Shown one piece after another: positions 35,583 to 46,602 of a DNA stretch of 64,000 nt. The notes beneath the pieces are model-generated. The model saw nothing but the letters and a program-made list of their open reading frames with translations. It ran no database searches and was not told the origin of the DNA. The stretch is from assembly GCA_001792895.1 (NCBI GenBank), contig MARA01000009.1, positions 434,001-498,000 on the forward strand. Direction: 5' to 3'. Source of the DNA: Lentinus brumalis (Eukaryota; Basidiomycota; Agaricomycetes; Polyporales; Polyporaceae). The position numbers and the translations under genes were made by a program. Each line of letters opens with the position of its first letter. The first letter of the stretch is position 1.

Positions 35583-36342
35583 ATGTCCATAGTTACTATA
35601 AGAGTGAGTTGCATCTGCTTTGAACGCAAGGAGACACCTAAACCATGGAACAGAATGTCGAGTTCCTGAACAACCCTGCCCGCTTCCTGGACCCATACCA
35701 CTTCCGCGTAACCTTCGACTGCATAGCACCTCTCCCAGAAGGTGAGCTCATCTCTCTGTCTACTTCTGTGGAGACGTAGACTTATACCGCCATCCCGAAA
35801 GATCTTGAGTGGCGGCTCATCTACGTCGCGTCACCGGGGAACGAGGAACTCGACCAAGAACTCGACGATTGTCTAGTGGGGCCAGTACCCGTCGGTGTCA
35901 ACGCCTTTGAATTCGAAGGCTCTGCACCAAATCCTTCCAAGATTCCTCCGGAAGACGTCCTCGGCGTCGCGGCTCTGATCTTGACTGGTTCATACAAGGA
36001 GCAGGAGTTCGTTCGGGTCGGATACTATCAAAATACCGAGTATGACAACGAGGAGATGAAGGAGGCTCTGCCGGAGCCCATCCGATTTGAGCGTTTGGTG
36101 AGGGACATCAACACGAAGCCGAGGGTGACGAGGTTCCAAATCAAATGGTGAGTGTCGCTTTCGTCTCCCACCCTTACTCTATATCCCAAACGGCTACCAA
36201 CTGCCTCGTGCTCCATCGTAGGGATGTTGCGCCCCCTCAAGGGGGAACGACAGTGGCCGCAGGCGCGGCCAACTCGGCGGCGGTGCCGTCCGCAGACGAC
36301 ATCGAAGATGAGGAAATCACGGTGAACGGCAAGCCGACATGA
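35583..36342 (+). CDS. ASF1: histone chaperone ASF1
   Basis: Exons 35583-35603, 35654-35741, 35802-36147 and 36222-36342; all splice sites are GT-AG and in phase, giving 191 residues. The protein starts [18 protein letters not shown] and contains ASF1 signatures: [62 protein letters not shown] and RFQIKW. These build the immunoglobulin-like core that holds the H3-H4 dimer. ASF1 passes H3-H4 to CAF-1 and HIRA in replication-coupled and replication-independent nucleosome assembly. The C-terminus is short and acidic (ADDIEDEEI), as in other fungi. The first exon has only seven codons. A second ATG at 35645 lies inside intron 1 and is not the start. Confidence 0.95.
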
Positions 36343-37476
36343 TGGTCCTTTGGTATGGGCACTCGTATCGCTATTCGTTTGTGACCAAGTTGTAATCTCG
36401 CTATCTGTCTTTGTAGCTCATCTTTGCATCTGAATGGTAGCATCTGGAACAGTTCATCCTCATCGTGCGCGCAAAGAGTCGGCGCGGGGCTGATGTTTTT
36501 TGCTCCGAGCTTCGTGTGAGTGCTTCATGTTCCAACGCTCACCCCGATATACCCTACACGGGTGCAACAGCCTTGTGCTCGGTGTCGGGGCGGCCATTGA
36601 ATTCAGTCCTGCCAAAGCAATCTACGCTCAATGTCTGCCTTGACCAAGCGTAGGACTAAGCTGCGGCCACTGGTGTGATGTCGCGCCACGCCTGAAGCGG
36701 TGCATTGTCCAAGCGTGCCAATGCTGCTTCTGGTACTGAACTTCACTACAGCCAAAGCGCATCGCGACATAAAACCTCCCGTCCACATGATGCTCGTTCG
36801 CACAACCGACCTCCGCGAAACATTTCCCCCGAGCCACACGCACCCTTGAAAGGTACGTGAACAGAGGAAGTCAATATCACTGTGACCGGCACTCAATACT
36901 TTGTCAGACCTTATGCGCGTGCGAGCATTCGTAGTGACGCTTTTGATGGTCCTTACTGTCGGCCTGCGCATCACCACCACTCCACGTCTTGTGCGTGGTC
37001 CGCACAGGCCACCGACGGCCGGAGCGGACATAAGACTATAGAGAGGCGTCTGGTCCATTGCGAAGGTCGCCGGACGTGACGAGCTAGCTGTAGCTCGGGG
37101 TGAATTACTAGCACGATGCCTCGATTATGACGGCGGGGCTGGCGAGCGCGCCACTCACGCTTTACCTCGAACCACCATCATGATTACCAACGACATGCTT
37201 ACGGCCTTTCGTGCCGACTGACCGGACGTCGATACACGAAGTCATTCTGAACGTCCGTCGGGCGCATATGGGTGCATTGCAGTCTTCAGATGCGGACACT
37301 CCGGTAGGAGTCCAGAGGTAGCTTGTAAATATCCCTGCCATGTCAGCAATACCGCCCACACCATTAGCTTACATATGAATGTGAGATGTTCAGTAGTACT
37401 AGGTCGACATGTTGCGGTGGCAAGCCGAGGCGGGAATAAAGTACATCAGTGCCAGAAGCCGGAACAGATATCTAGT
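36343..37476. other. no supported gene
   Basis: Downstream region of ASF1 and of the convergent DUF6533 gene. A 151-codon - strand frame (36603-37058) overlaps other open frames and has no recognised motif. I see nothing else. Confidence 0.5.
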
Positions 37477-39150
37477 TTACGCCGACGACGACGCAGCGGC
37501 CTGACATGACTCGGCTAGGACTTCCCTATCCTCTTCTCCGTGCTCTAAACGCGAGCGAATCTGCAACTCGCACCCATCGTCATCGTGATCTTCGGACCGC
37601 GCCTCGGAGAGGGCCGGGTTGACGAAACCTCCAAGAGACGAGATGAAGGTGGGCGTGCTGTCGTACGGGTGTCTCGAGGAGTGCAATGGATCGCCAGGAT
37701 CGAGCCTGACGACCACCTGGTTCGCCTCTTGCAGCTCGAGGAGGAAGCGCGAGATGAGGATCGCTGTAATCCTGCCAATGGATGAACGAAGAGCGGCTGT
37801 GAGTACACATATCCAGTATCTTAGGATTCCGGTGAGATGCGTACGGCGCAGTGAATGCGGTGACAACACTCCCTTCGTTACCATCAATTGCGGCCTGTTT
37901 ACATGAGCTCAACAGCGAGGGGTTAGCGATACAGGCCATGCGGCGCACCGATGTCAACGTAAGGACGAGCTGGAGGATGTTCAAGATGGACAAAACCCTG
38001 ATACCGAATGTGAGCGACGTTAGATGTCCTATTGACGGCTTTGAGTTGCAAAACTCACACGAAGTATATAGTTCCTGTGAGCGGAATGAGGCGTTCAATC
38101 GGAGCTATATGTGGGCAGGTTGCTGTAGTAGGGAGACGCACCACCGCGAAAGAGGATATCTGATAGCGTCAGCCTCTTGGACTGTCGTATATTCTTTAGG
38201 GCGTCCCCATTGCACAGCATTGCCCAAGTGACGTAGATGAGCAGAATATCAGCAATGATGAGCGGTATCCGAGAGATGAGCACAACTGTGCGGTTGCGTG
38301 AATGAGCGTGCGCTTTTGCAAACGATTACCACCCAACATACGTCTTGGATGATTACAATGGTCAGTGATCAACGTACATGAGAAGGTTGAAGGAACCAAA
38401 CCTAAGGGTAAGTGCGGCAGGTGTGTTGTCTATCTGAAGACATCCAAACGACGGGAGATTCACTCCTGAGAGTTGAAAGCTATAGAGAACCTGTGGCATG
38501 TGTTCTCAGTATCATTCTCCGTTGGTCCATATCTTTTCAGTACGTTCAAACACTCACCAGATTGACACCAACTGGTGCTAGGGACAAGACCAAGACGAGC
38601 AGGCCAAGGAGCCTGCTCCTAACCAACACGAATGCACGTAGCGCAGAAAAGGCTCGTCGCCCTAAGCGTCAGGCTCCTGCTATGACCTGTGGACTGGAAG
38701 TAAGACTCACCCGCCCCGGGAACAAACTGCAGTACCGTCATTGCCTGTTGGGCCAATATAAACATGGAACAACTGCAGACCAATCAACATGGCTATCATC
38801 CCTCCCAGCTCTGCCAGGCTGACCTCTGGATCTGGTCAGATTTGCCATGGCTCAGAAGTAGACGGCTTACCTTGTCAGACGGCCCGAGGAGAGGTATTAT
38901 ATTGAGCCAAGCCATGACGTATACCATCATGGAAATCCATTTGTTCGCGAAAAACAAGATTGACGCTCCAGTCCGCTTAGTGGTCCAAAAGTACGCCACT
39001 TCCCGATCGAACGTGATGACAGTGTCGTAGATGAAAAGGACTGCGGTGAGAACAGCATCAGGTTGACATTGAGCGAGGTTGTGATAGAGTAGACGTACCC
39101 GAAGCTGCCGCAAGGCAACGGCAGTCTATGTAGCTGTCCAGGTGTGTCAG
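37477..39150 (-). CDS. DUF6533 multipass membrane protein
   Basis: A chain of small exons encodes a seven-helix-like DUF6533 protein. The N-terminal DUF6533 core reads CLAAASVLFIYDTVITFDREV followed by RTGASILFFANKW (about 39090-38880). Then come QAMTVLQFVPGA, FSALRAFVLV and LLVLVLSLAPVGVNL (38760-38565), SGVNLPSFGCLQIDNTP (near 38450), ISRIPLIIADILLIYVTW (near 38270), GTIYFVVLSILNILQLVL, and finally ITAILISRFLLELQEANQ. The last exons are well fixed: 37477-37771, 37845-37894, 37949-37997, 38059-38074 (only 16 nt) and up to 38142. The start and one middle junction (38300-38420) are not resolved. The family is common and expanded in Agaricomycetes; its function is unknown. Confidence 0.85.
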
Positions 39151-39179
39151 CAATCGTTGACCGTGACGGCAGGCCTCAT

Positions 39180-40683
39180 GCGACGCACAGCTGGCCGAAT
39201 AGCAGCACGGTCGCAGCATCCGTATCGGTCGGCATAGAGAAGCGGACGGGGGAGGTCGTCGAGTCGCATTGAAATGTCATCCGCGGCCATGCCAGGCCTT
39301 ATACCGGGCACGACCGTGTGGCCGGTATACAGAACGCCCACTAGCCATGGCGGTTGAAGTACGCATCCTGGACGCGTCTGCATTGTCTGACCCGATTGCA
39401 TCGTTTTGCGTGCACGAGGGGGGGCTGCATGCGAACACGGCACTTGTCTCGCCGGATGTGGTTGCGAAACATGGGGTTCAGCCAATTAATCAGCGTAGTT
39501 GAGCCAGCCTGAGAGCATAATAGACCAATCAGTCGTGACAGCTGCCCAGAGAACTAACATCAACATACATGCCAGTTTCACTGTGTCATGCGCTACATGC
39601 GATCGAGGCAAAAGTCGCTGTGCGGCGCGTCAGCGTGGCGCACTTCCTGAACCCATCACACATGCAGAAAGATTGCAGCAAGACGGGCAGATCAGCCGGT
39701 ATACGCGTCGCCTTATCACAGCTGATTACCGTCACAATAATTCTAGGCGCCATCGTTAGCGTGCAAGTCCCAGAAAGAAGTACTTAACTGACCCTTGACA
39801 TCCGAGATCTTGTCGAGACTTGACAGCTTCATGTCAGGGCAGAGTCAAGTAAGCTATGCCTTCCTGGCTGAGGCTGTCATTTGGGCGAAAAGACTACCGT
39901 CCCCTTGAAATGACAATGTGCTTGAGCAACCCATCGACGAGGCGCAATCGGGAGGCGTGCGCCGCCGCCTCCAGAGTACGTATATCTGGATTCTGCACAA
40001 ATCCATGCTCATCCATCCCACATATTGCTCATGGACGAAACGACGACAGGCAGCAGATAGCGGAGGGAAAATGAGCGACGGAATCAGGGAAGGACACGGC
40101 CTCGTGGCGGATTGAAAGCGCATGGCATGGGGCCGAGGCAAAGGGCGACGAGTTGTAACGCCCTTGACGAGAAGGAAGCAAGTGAATGACATCGCGGTAT
40201 AAAAACCGACGGAGTCAACTTGGACAAGCTCAGGCTGCGAGTGCGAGTGCAAGGCTAGGTTTAGATCAAACCCCGCTACAAGTGGAGGGCTTTTGTCGAG
40301 GAAGGGTGAGATCGACCGTAAAAGGCAACGTAAGCGCGCAGAAGGCATGAGGCCACCGCATGGGCGCTACGCAGGGGACAGCTTTGCACCACATCAACTT
40401 GTCGCACTCCGCTAGGTTGCCCACGAAGAAGCACATAGGTCTGGACTCAAGTCCTAATTTTTGACCTGTCAGCAAGCCAGTTGAGTCTGGTCGCGCGTAC
40501 CGCCCTTCTGAAGCACCGGGCGTGACTCGTGAGAACAAGCTGCTGCGGTTTTACCATACCATCCGCTAGATCCTTCAGAACTGACTGGTCTCATTTAAAC
40601 TGAGGTGAGACTCTCCAGCACGTATGTGTGTCTTTGGAGGTGATCACAGCTCTGATTCCGAATTTTTTTATGTAGAATTCACC
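39180..40683. other. no supported gene
   Basis: Two - strand frames (39854-40348 and 40266-40538) and a + frame (39269-39502) are open but show no motif and no matching splice sites. The stretch probably holds the promoter of the DUF6533 gene at its left and that of the coiled-coil gene at its right. Confidence 0.5.
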
Positions 40684-41238
40684 ATGTCCGGCGAACAGCC
40701 ATCCAGCCAGCTCACGACAGAGCAATGGGAGCAAAAGCTAGCACAGCTCCGGACCACGAATGAGGAACTTCAACGCCGTCGTCTTGAAGCGGAGAAAGAC
40801 CGCGACCTGTTCCGCGATCTCTACGGGAAGGCCTCCGCCCACGCGTCTTCCGTGTCCGCCGAGAACAACGAGCTCACTGAGCGCGCCGCACTCGCGGAAG
40901 GCCAGGCGCGTGAGGGACTCGCCATGCTCAAGGCGACATACGAGGAGCGCATACGCCTACTCGAGCAGGAGACGCTGCGGTGGAAGGGTCAATGCCAGGT
41001 CCTGACGGACCGCGACGGGCGCATGGACGACGAGATACGCAGGCGCGCCGCACTCGAGCCCGAGTTGCGTGCAGAGAATGAGCGGCTGCGGGATCAGATA
41101 GATAGTCTCGAAGAGGACTACGCAAGCATGGAGGGCCTGCTGGAGGGCATGACGCGTCAGCAGGTTGAGGAGACGTCGGAATTGGAGTCGACCGCGAAGC
41201 ACCACGTGCTGGCGCCGCTGTCCGTGGAGGTGTCCTAA
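40684..41238 (+). CDS. coiled-coil protein of unknown function
   Basis: Single-exon frame of 184 residues starting MSGEQPSSQLTTEQWEQ. The ATG at 40684 sits in a good context (CACCATG). A TTG upstream at 40624 is in frame but the start region reads as 5' UTR. Almost the whole protein from residue 12 to 170 has heptad patterns rich in Glu, Arg, Leu and Ala (LAQLRTTNEELQRRRLEAEK, ALEPELRAENERLRDQIDSL), so it should form a long coiled coil. No other domain is seen. Short coiled-coil proteins of this kind can be scaffold or tether subunits; the family is not recognised. Confidence 0.7.
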   Translation: MSGEQPSSQLTTEQWEQKLAQLRTTNEELQRRRLEAEKDRDLFRDLYGKASAHASSVSAENNELTERAALAEGQAREGLAMLKATYEERIRLLEQETLRWKGQCQVLTDRDGRMDDEIRRRAALEPELRAENERLRDQIDSLEEDYASMEGLLEGMTRQQVEETSELESTAKHHVLAPLSVEVS

Positions 41239-42048
41239 CATCGCTATCGCTGCAGTAAGCTGCTCTGCACCGGATGCTACTTCCTCGCTGAATCCTTCGA
41301 ATGACAGGGACAGCCGAATTATTTGCTTCATCTGCAGTTATGACAGACTAGTCGGACTATGGCTATGTGCGGATCGTCTGGGACTCGTATCCACAAGTTT
41401 GGTCACCTTTGCTTACACTGGATGATGCTTCACCCATCTATCTGCGCAAACGAGCACATTCGACCTTCCGTAAGAGAATTGCAATCAGGCCTGAGCTGCG
41501 GGCCGATCACCACAGCCGTCATTCCCTGAGGCTGCTCGCACTCGCACTCCGACCGACTCCCACGTGTCATCGTCGCCGTCCGTTGGGCACATCATGGCCC
41601 CAACACTCGTGAAGTACGCGTCGTCGTCGAAAAAATGCCTAGCCGAGCTCTCGCAAGCTGATATCGAATGCAAGTATCTTGCAAGTATCAATCATCGCGT
41701 TGGCGACCCGGAAGCGCCTCCGAGTTACGCCGTACACGCGACTATGAGCGCAGTGACGTCGCCGGCCTCCTCTTCGTGATGCTCTGTATCAAACGGTGAT
41801 CTCATAATAATATGCACGACTAGATGTACGATACCACAAAACAAGCCTGCGTGCTACACAGGACTTCGTGCAGAAGACAGCGACAAGGTAGAAAATCCAA
41901 CGATGATATATCCGGTAGCGTGATGATGTTTCCAAAGCGAGAGTCCCAGTAATAGTCAGAGTGGGTGCCAGGACGTCTCCATAGATTATAAGTGCGAGCG
42001 TCGTAAATCGTGATCGTGTGGGCAAGCCCGCGTGCGTGAGCCGCAACG
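41239..42048. other. no supported gene
   Basis: Short spacer between the coiled-coil gene and the convergent DHHC gene. A 62-codon + frame from the ATG at 41594 is not supported by motif or splice signals. Confidence 0.5.
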
Positions 42049-44108
42049 TCAGCGCAACTCCGCAGGCCACTCGTTCCTCGGTAGCCACCGCCCCTCGGCA
42101 TCGAAACGCGGGTTCACGACGTAACTCAGCCCGTCGTCCGGGCTCTTCCCGATCGGCACTGTTAGGCGTCAGTCAGTCTTGCTATAACACGGTGACAACG
42201 GCGGCGTCGAGAGAGGTTGCAAGAACGAGGACTCACAGAACCACATCCAGGTCTTGTCGCCCATCGTCGCCTCCCAGTTCTTCCGTGCGCTGCCTAGCCA
42301 CCACATGTGCCCCTCCTTCCCTATGCGGCCCCACTCCGCGTCCCATTGTTTCACTGTTTCCCGCCTTCGCCTGGCGTGCATGTTAGCATATAGGCGAACG
42401 CCACAATGAAGGATAGATGATGAGCCTGAGGTAGATTGGTGGAGACGTACCGGAACTGCCACCAGGCGTGGAGCCGACCAAGAACACGCTTTTCGCGCTC
42501 GCGCATCCGCCGCACGCCAAGCTCCTCGACGGTCGACATATTGCTGCAGATGAGGACCACGTGCGTCACGAGCAGCGCAGTGGTGAAAACCAAGAAGAAG
42601 CCGGAGCTGCGTACAAGCCGTCTGTGAGTTTCACCACATGGGAAAGAGGACCAGGGAGACACACAGAACGATGATGGCAATCATCTGCCCGTCGATATTA
42701 AAGTTCGGTCTGACAAGGGAGGCGTGCGCGTTCAGCCCGACGAGCGTCGCGAAGGCCCATGCGCAGAAGAGGACTGCCCAGAACACGAAGATCAGGAAGA
42801 ACTGGGCGAGATATGAGCTCCCTAGAATGATAGAGTCGTGCTTGTGCGCCCACCCTGTGGTTTCGCGCCCCAATACAGTGCCCTACCCATGGACAGTGGT
42901 GGTCATATTTCAACACGCACTGTGCGAGATGATGAGCCTCCGGTCACGTCACAGAGGTATAACACGTACCGTTCCGCACGCTCGACAATGATGTGCGCGA
43001 TATGGCTTCTGGAACCCGTCTCTCTGACAGTACCTGTACTCCGGTAGAAGTATCGGTGTCTTCGAGGGAGCGCGAGTGTACATCATCGGCTTCTGCGCAT
43101 TCACGGTCCCAGGGAGCGGTTGTATATAGGACTGGTCTTGTGGCGGGACATGGCGTGCCGTCGCCTTCGCACGGGCAGCGGCGACCGGAGGAAGCGTATC
43201 CGTGACCCCGGCATTCTCATCGTCAGAAGGTGCTGGCGGGTGCCCATTCTGCGAGGGTTTACGCTTTGGGTCAGCGCGAGACCCGCCCTTGTAGCGTTTC
43301 GTTTCTGAGGGTGGCGGCGGTGGCGGCGGGTTCTGCGACGCCTGAAACTGCGCCTGTGCGAGGTCGGCTTCGCTCTCGGTGTCCCACCACGTCTGCATCC
43401 CCCGCGTAGGGGTGCAGGTGACTTGTGCACATGCTAGGCGCCAAAATTAGTAACATGAGAACGAGTGGAAAAGAAACGCGTACGTCTTTGGCTAGTCCGG
43501 GCGATGTGAAAACAATCTGAGTTTGACATATGGATGTCAGTTGTAATTTCATGACCGCTTTGAAATCGCCGGCGGTTGACATGGCGAGAAGGCCGAAGAC
43601 AGCAGCGTATCAATTGCCACGTAGCGGTCGACGAGCAAAGAGAGTGGAGCCTAGAGCCTACTCGCTTGCTGGGGTACCATACAAGAGCGGGAGAGCAACA
43701 AGCTTCGACTGGGGACGCGGTCGGAACATGCTATGAATCACTCACCTTCTCATACGCCCATATCATCATAAGCCCCAAAATGCAGAATACCACCAGGAAA
43801 GTGACTGAAGCGAACACATCGAAGGTTGTAAGTGTACCGATCACAGCAGCATGGATGAACTTCAACTTACTGCCCAGCCCTCGACTCCCCAACGCACCCG
43901 CGTCTCGTCTGATCATAGGCACGCACATCCGTCCCACGTATACATACCACGTGTAGGCGATCATCGCTATGGTTATGAAGACGGCGAGCTTGCGTACGAT
44001 CCACGGCTGCGGCTTGTTCCTGCGGGCCTCGCTCTTCTCCCTGGCCTCCTCGACGATGCCCATGCATTTGTGTTCCGTTCCACTTCGTAATGTGCCATTA
44101 GGAGCCAT
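42049..44108 (-). CDS. PFA3: DHHC palmitoyltransferase, Pfa3 type
   Basis: Multi-exon gene. The start [19 protein letters not shown] at 44108 is followed by a membrane segment ([19 protein letters not shown]). Exon 2 ([14 protein letters not shown]) gives a second segment, then [11 protein letters not shown], and then a long Pro-rich loop ([17 protein letters not shown], near 43320). The zinc-binding CRD reads [21 protein letters not shown], split by an intron before [20 protein letters not shown] (near 42900) with the DHHC catalytic Cys. Two more membrane segments follow ([36 protein letters not shown]), then a TTxE-like NMSTVEEL and the Pfa3-type [18 protein letters not shown]. It ends NEWPAELR at 42049. 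The enzyme S-acylates membrane-associated proteins; Pfa3 of yeast acts on Vac8 at the vacuole. The gene is divergent from the Pop8-like gene. Confidence 0.92.
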
Positions 44109-44382
44109 AAAAAATTAGGTGTACGCGAATATGGGGAGGTGAAACGGAAGGGGGGGAGGAGGAGGACGGGGGAAGAGGAGGACGGAGGTGGCGGAGACTC
44201 GGGATGAGATCATGGACACGCCTCGCGCAGGCGCCCATGTAGCGCTCACTGATGTGCGAATCTGAGATCCTGCCGATCCAAAGTATAGTACTGATATACT
44301 GAACACGCTTGCCTTGCTATCCGCCACCACTTAACTGCCGACATTCACGCTGCGAGCGAGGACTCACGGACCTGTGACTACC

Positions 44383-44760
44383 ATGCCACGTCGTTTGACG
44401 TCCGATTACCATTACATCCGCTTCTCGGTATCTCCGGCCTCTACCGACATCCTGACAATTCGAAAATCAATTCAAGATGCGCTGGGGCAGTCCTTCGGTC
44501 TAGTGTCATCACACACGTACGTCGACGTACTCTGGATTGCGGACGATGGGTCAGAGGTAGTAGTGCGGATTGGGCCAAGGTATGCCTCCTCCGTCGTGTC
44601 AATGCGTCGCGCGGACGATATTGACCGGTTGTGATTTACCAACAGCGATGCACCAAAGCTTCTCGCTGCGGTGACTGCGTGGACAGGCTCCCTGCGTCTG
44701 TCGTTAGTCAAAGAATCGAGCTTTCTACCGTCGCTACTGTCTGTTGACAAGTCGTCCTGA
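44383..44760 (+). CDS. POP8: Pop8-like subunit of RNase P / RNase MRP
   Basis: Exons 44383-44579 and 44646-44760 (66-nt intron, GTATGC...CAACAG) give 103 residues. The N-terminus MPRRLTSDYHYIRFSVSP, the middle SIQDALGQSFGLVSSHTYVD followed by VLWIADDGSEVVVRIG, and the end SLRLSLVKESSFLPSLL align by eye with yeast Pop8 (EWQYFKLSI, LNNALKRSYGIFGEG, LTVSILQESSSL) and with the Rpp14/Pop5 fold. Such subunits pair with Pop6/Pop7-type proteins or each other, bind the RNA subunit and support tRNA 5' processing and rRNA cleavage in the nucleolus. The start has an ACCATG context. The short length fits the family. The gene shares a 274-bp intergenic region with the divergent DHHC gene. Confidence 0.72.
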
Positions 44761-44914
44761 ATGGAAAGTCATGCAACGCAGTCTGCTCCATCACAGATGC
44801 TTCAACGCCTTGCCCAAAGGTACTGTCTTGGAAGCTAGTAGCCAACCTGCCGGTGGACAGTGTGTTGCCGCCGGTATAGTCTCGCATGTGGTTCTGCCTA
44901 CAGCGAAAGGAACA

Positions 44915-44942
44915 CGGTCGGTCGGTCGGTCGGTCGGTCGGT
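44915..44942. repeat. (CGGT)n microsatellite
   Basis: About seven tetranucleotide units just downstream of the Pop8-like gene. Confidence 0.88.
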
Positions 44943-45690
44943 GTGGGGCTCAGAAATTGGACCTTGTCAAATGGCGACCTTAGCGTCCGGAGGGGATTCC
45001 CCTTCCCCTGTCATCTCGGCCTTCTCTACTAGCCGGAAGATTCATTCGGCTTTCCGCCATCCAGTTCGCCACTGCTTGCTTAGTATCCAAGGACACAGTG
45101 AAGTTCGGCTGCGCCAGTATAGGAAAAGAGCGATGCCATCTTGATCCTCTCGCTGTGTCTTAGCATACGAGCCGAACAGATCTATGCTGTCTATCATATT
45201 CAAACTCACAAGGCGCGTCAATGCTTTCCCCTCTGGCGCATCAGACAGCACTCGCTGCTTGGGTAAGCTTCTCATTGTCCCCATTGACGCTTTGCTCGCT
45301 GACTGTCTTCCGAATGACAGGAAGTAGCAGAATGATCTATTCCCTTGATTTCCGGTTGTGACCTGACTATCCGGCCTACGATACGGCTCGGGCGGTTCGT
45401 CACGGAGTAATCCACACCTTTAAGCATGGCCGATGCGCTCGATCTGGCAAAGGGCGACGATCTCAACTTCGGCCCGGCCGCGGACAGCTTGAGCCCTCGT
45501 CCATTCGCGGCATCTTGGGGGACAAACATGTACGCCAAGATGCGAGTGGCCACCCCACAATGAGCGGCGCCCGCCGGACATGTTATTTGTGTGTGTTAGT
45601 GTGAAGGGAGACAAATACGCCAGCCACTGCTAACCACACCCGAACTGGATACTTAGCCGGCTGCGTCGCTCGTGAAACTCGACCACCACC

Positions 45691-46053
45691 ATGGCCATCG
45701 ACATCGACAAACAGGACGACCACGCCGTACGCAACGCCAAAAACCCGGGGGACTCTCCACCACCTCTGCCTCATTTCCCGACGACCTCTCCTCCCTCTGC
45801 CGACTCTAGCTGGCGTAATAGCGGCTTTTTGCGTCGGAAACACCCTCGGCACGACTCGTCCTTTTACCTAACGGCCCACCCCCACGACATCACGGACACA
45901 AGTAGTAGGGGGTGCAGGCTTACACCACATCCCGGCACGTCGCTGCGGGCTCATCGACGTCCGTCTACCTTCCGGACGAGTGCCGTAGGGCGGTGCCCGA
46001 GGCAGAGGGACGTCTCGTGTACGACCGTTGTCCACTCCCCAGGCACGGTCTAG
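45691..46053 (+). CDS. doubtful small protein
   Basis: An ATG in a strong context (ACCACCATGG) starts MAIDIDKQDDHAVRNAKNP, followed by a Pro-rich stretch and RRKHPRHDSSFYLTAHPHD. No family is recognised. The later part (after about residue 75) looks like non-coding DNA, so the true gene, if any, would be spliced. Overlapping frames continue open to 46304. Confidence 0.2.
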   Translation: MAIDIDKQDDHAVRNAKNPGDSPPPLPHFPTTSPPSADSSWRNSGFLRRKHPRHDSSFYLTAHPHDITDTSSRGCRLTPHPGTSLRAHRRPSTFRTSAVGRCPRQRDVSCTTVVHSPGTV

Positions 46054-46602
46054 ATCAGTCTCCGCTCTCAAGTCTCATGGTTCAACGGTTTTGGATGCCT
46101 GTTACACCTACCGCGCGCTCGGACGCGTTACCACTTGGATTGTGTGTTGTCGCATGCTGCGTGGATGCACAGGCGGTGGGCTCAGGTAACCTGTTGGAGG
46201 GGGAGGACGGCCCTACAACCATCAAGGTCTGCACTAAGACGGATTCGCGCTCGCAGTCCGTCAGGCCCTTCCCAATCGTCTGCCTACGGGAGACAAACCT
46301 TTGAGCGGTCCTGGGGATAAGCACGTCGTACTTACGAAGTGAACCAACATGCACCTGAATTTCCCTTCCCTGTTCTGCGTACTTGTATCTCGGAGATCAG
46401 GACATGATTAGTTCCTGGAGAATTCTATCGTTCATACGCGCACTCGATCCGTTGCCCGCCAGTACTTACTGATCGTGGGTATGTCTAATAGTTGGCAGCG
46501 CTCAGATATGCATCACCGTATGTAGTAAGAGAGTCGCTGCGGGATTGCCATTATACAACTCTATTGTACAGCTAATACGAAATCTACCCTGACTCAGACG
46601 AC

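Larger units (their letters stand above)
44761..46602. other. mostly no supported gene
   Basis: Apart from the doubtful + frame at 45691, - strand frames at 45042-45284 and 45272-45553 are open but lack motifs. Nothing else is seen. Confidence 0.45.

Noticed and set aside
35645..35653. ATG at 35645 as the ASF1 start
   Set aside because: It lies in intron 1. The true start at 35583 gives MSIVTIR joined in phase to [11 protein letters not shown].
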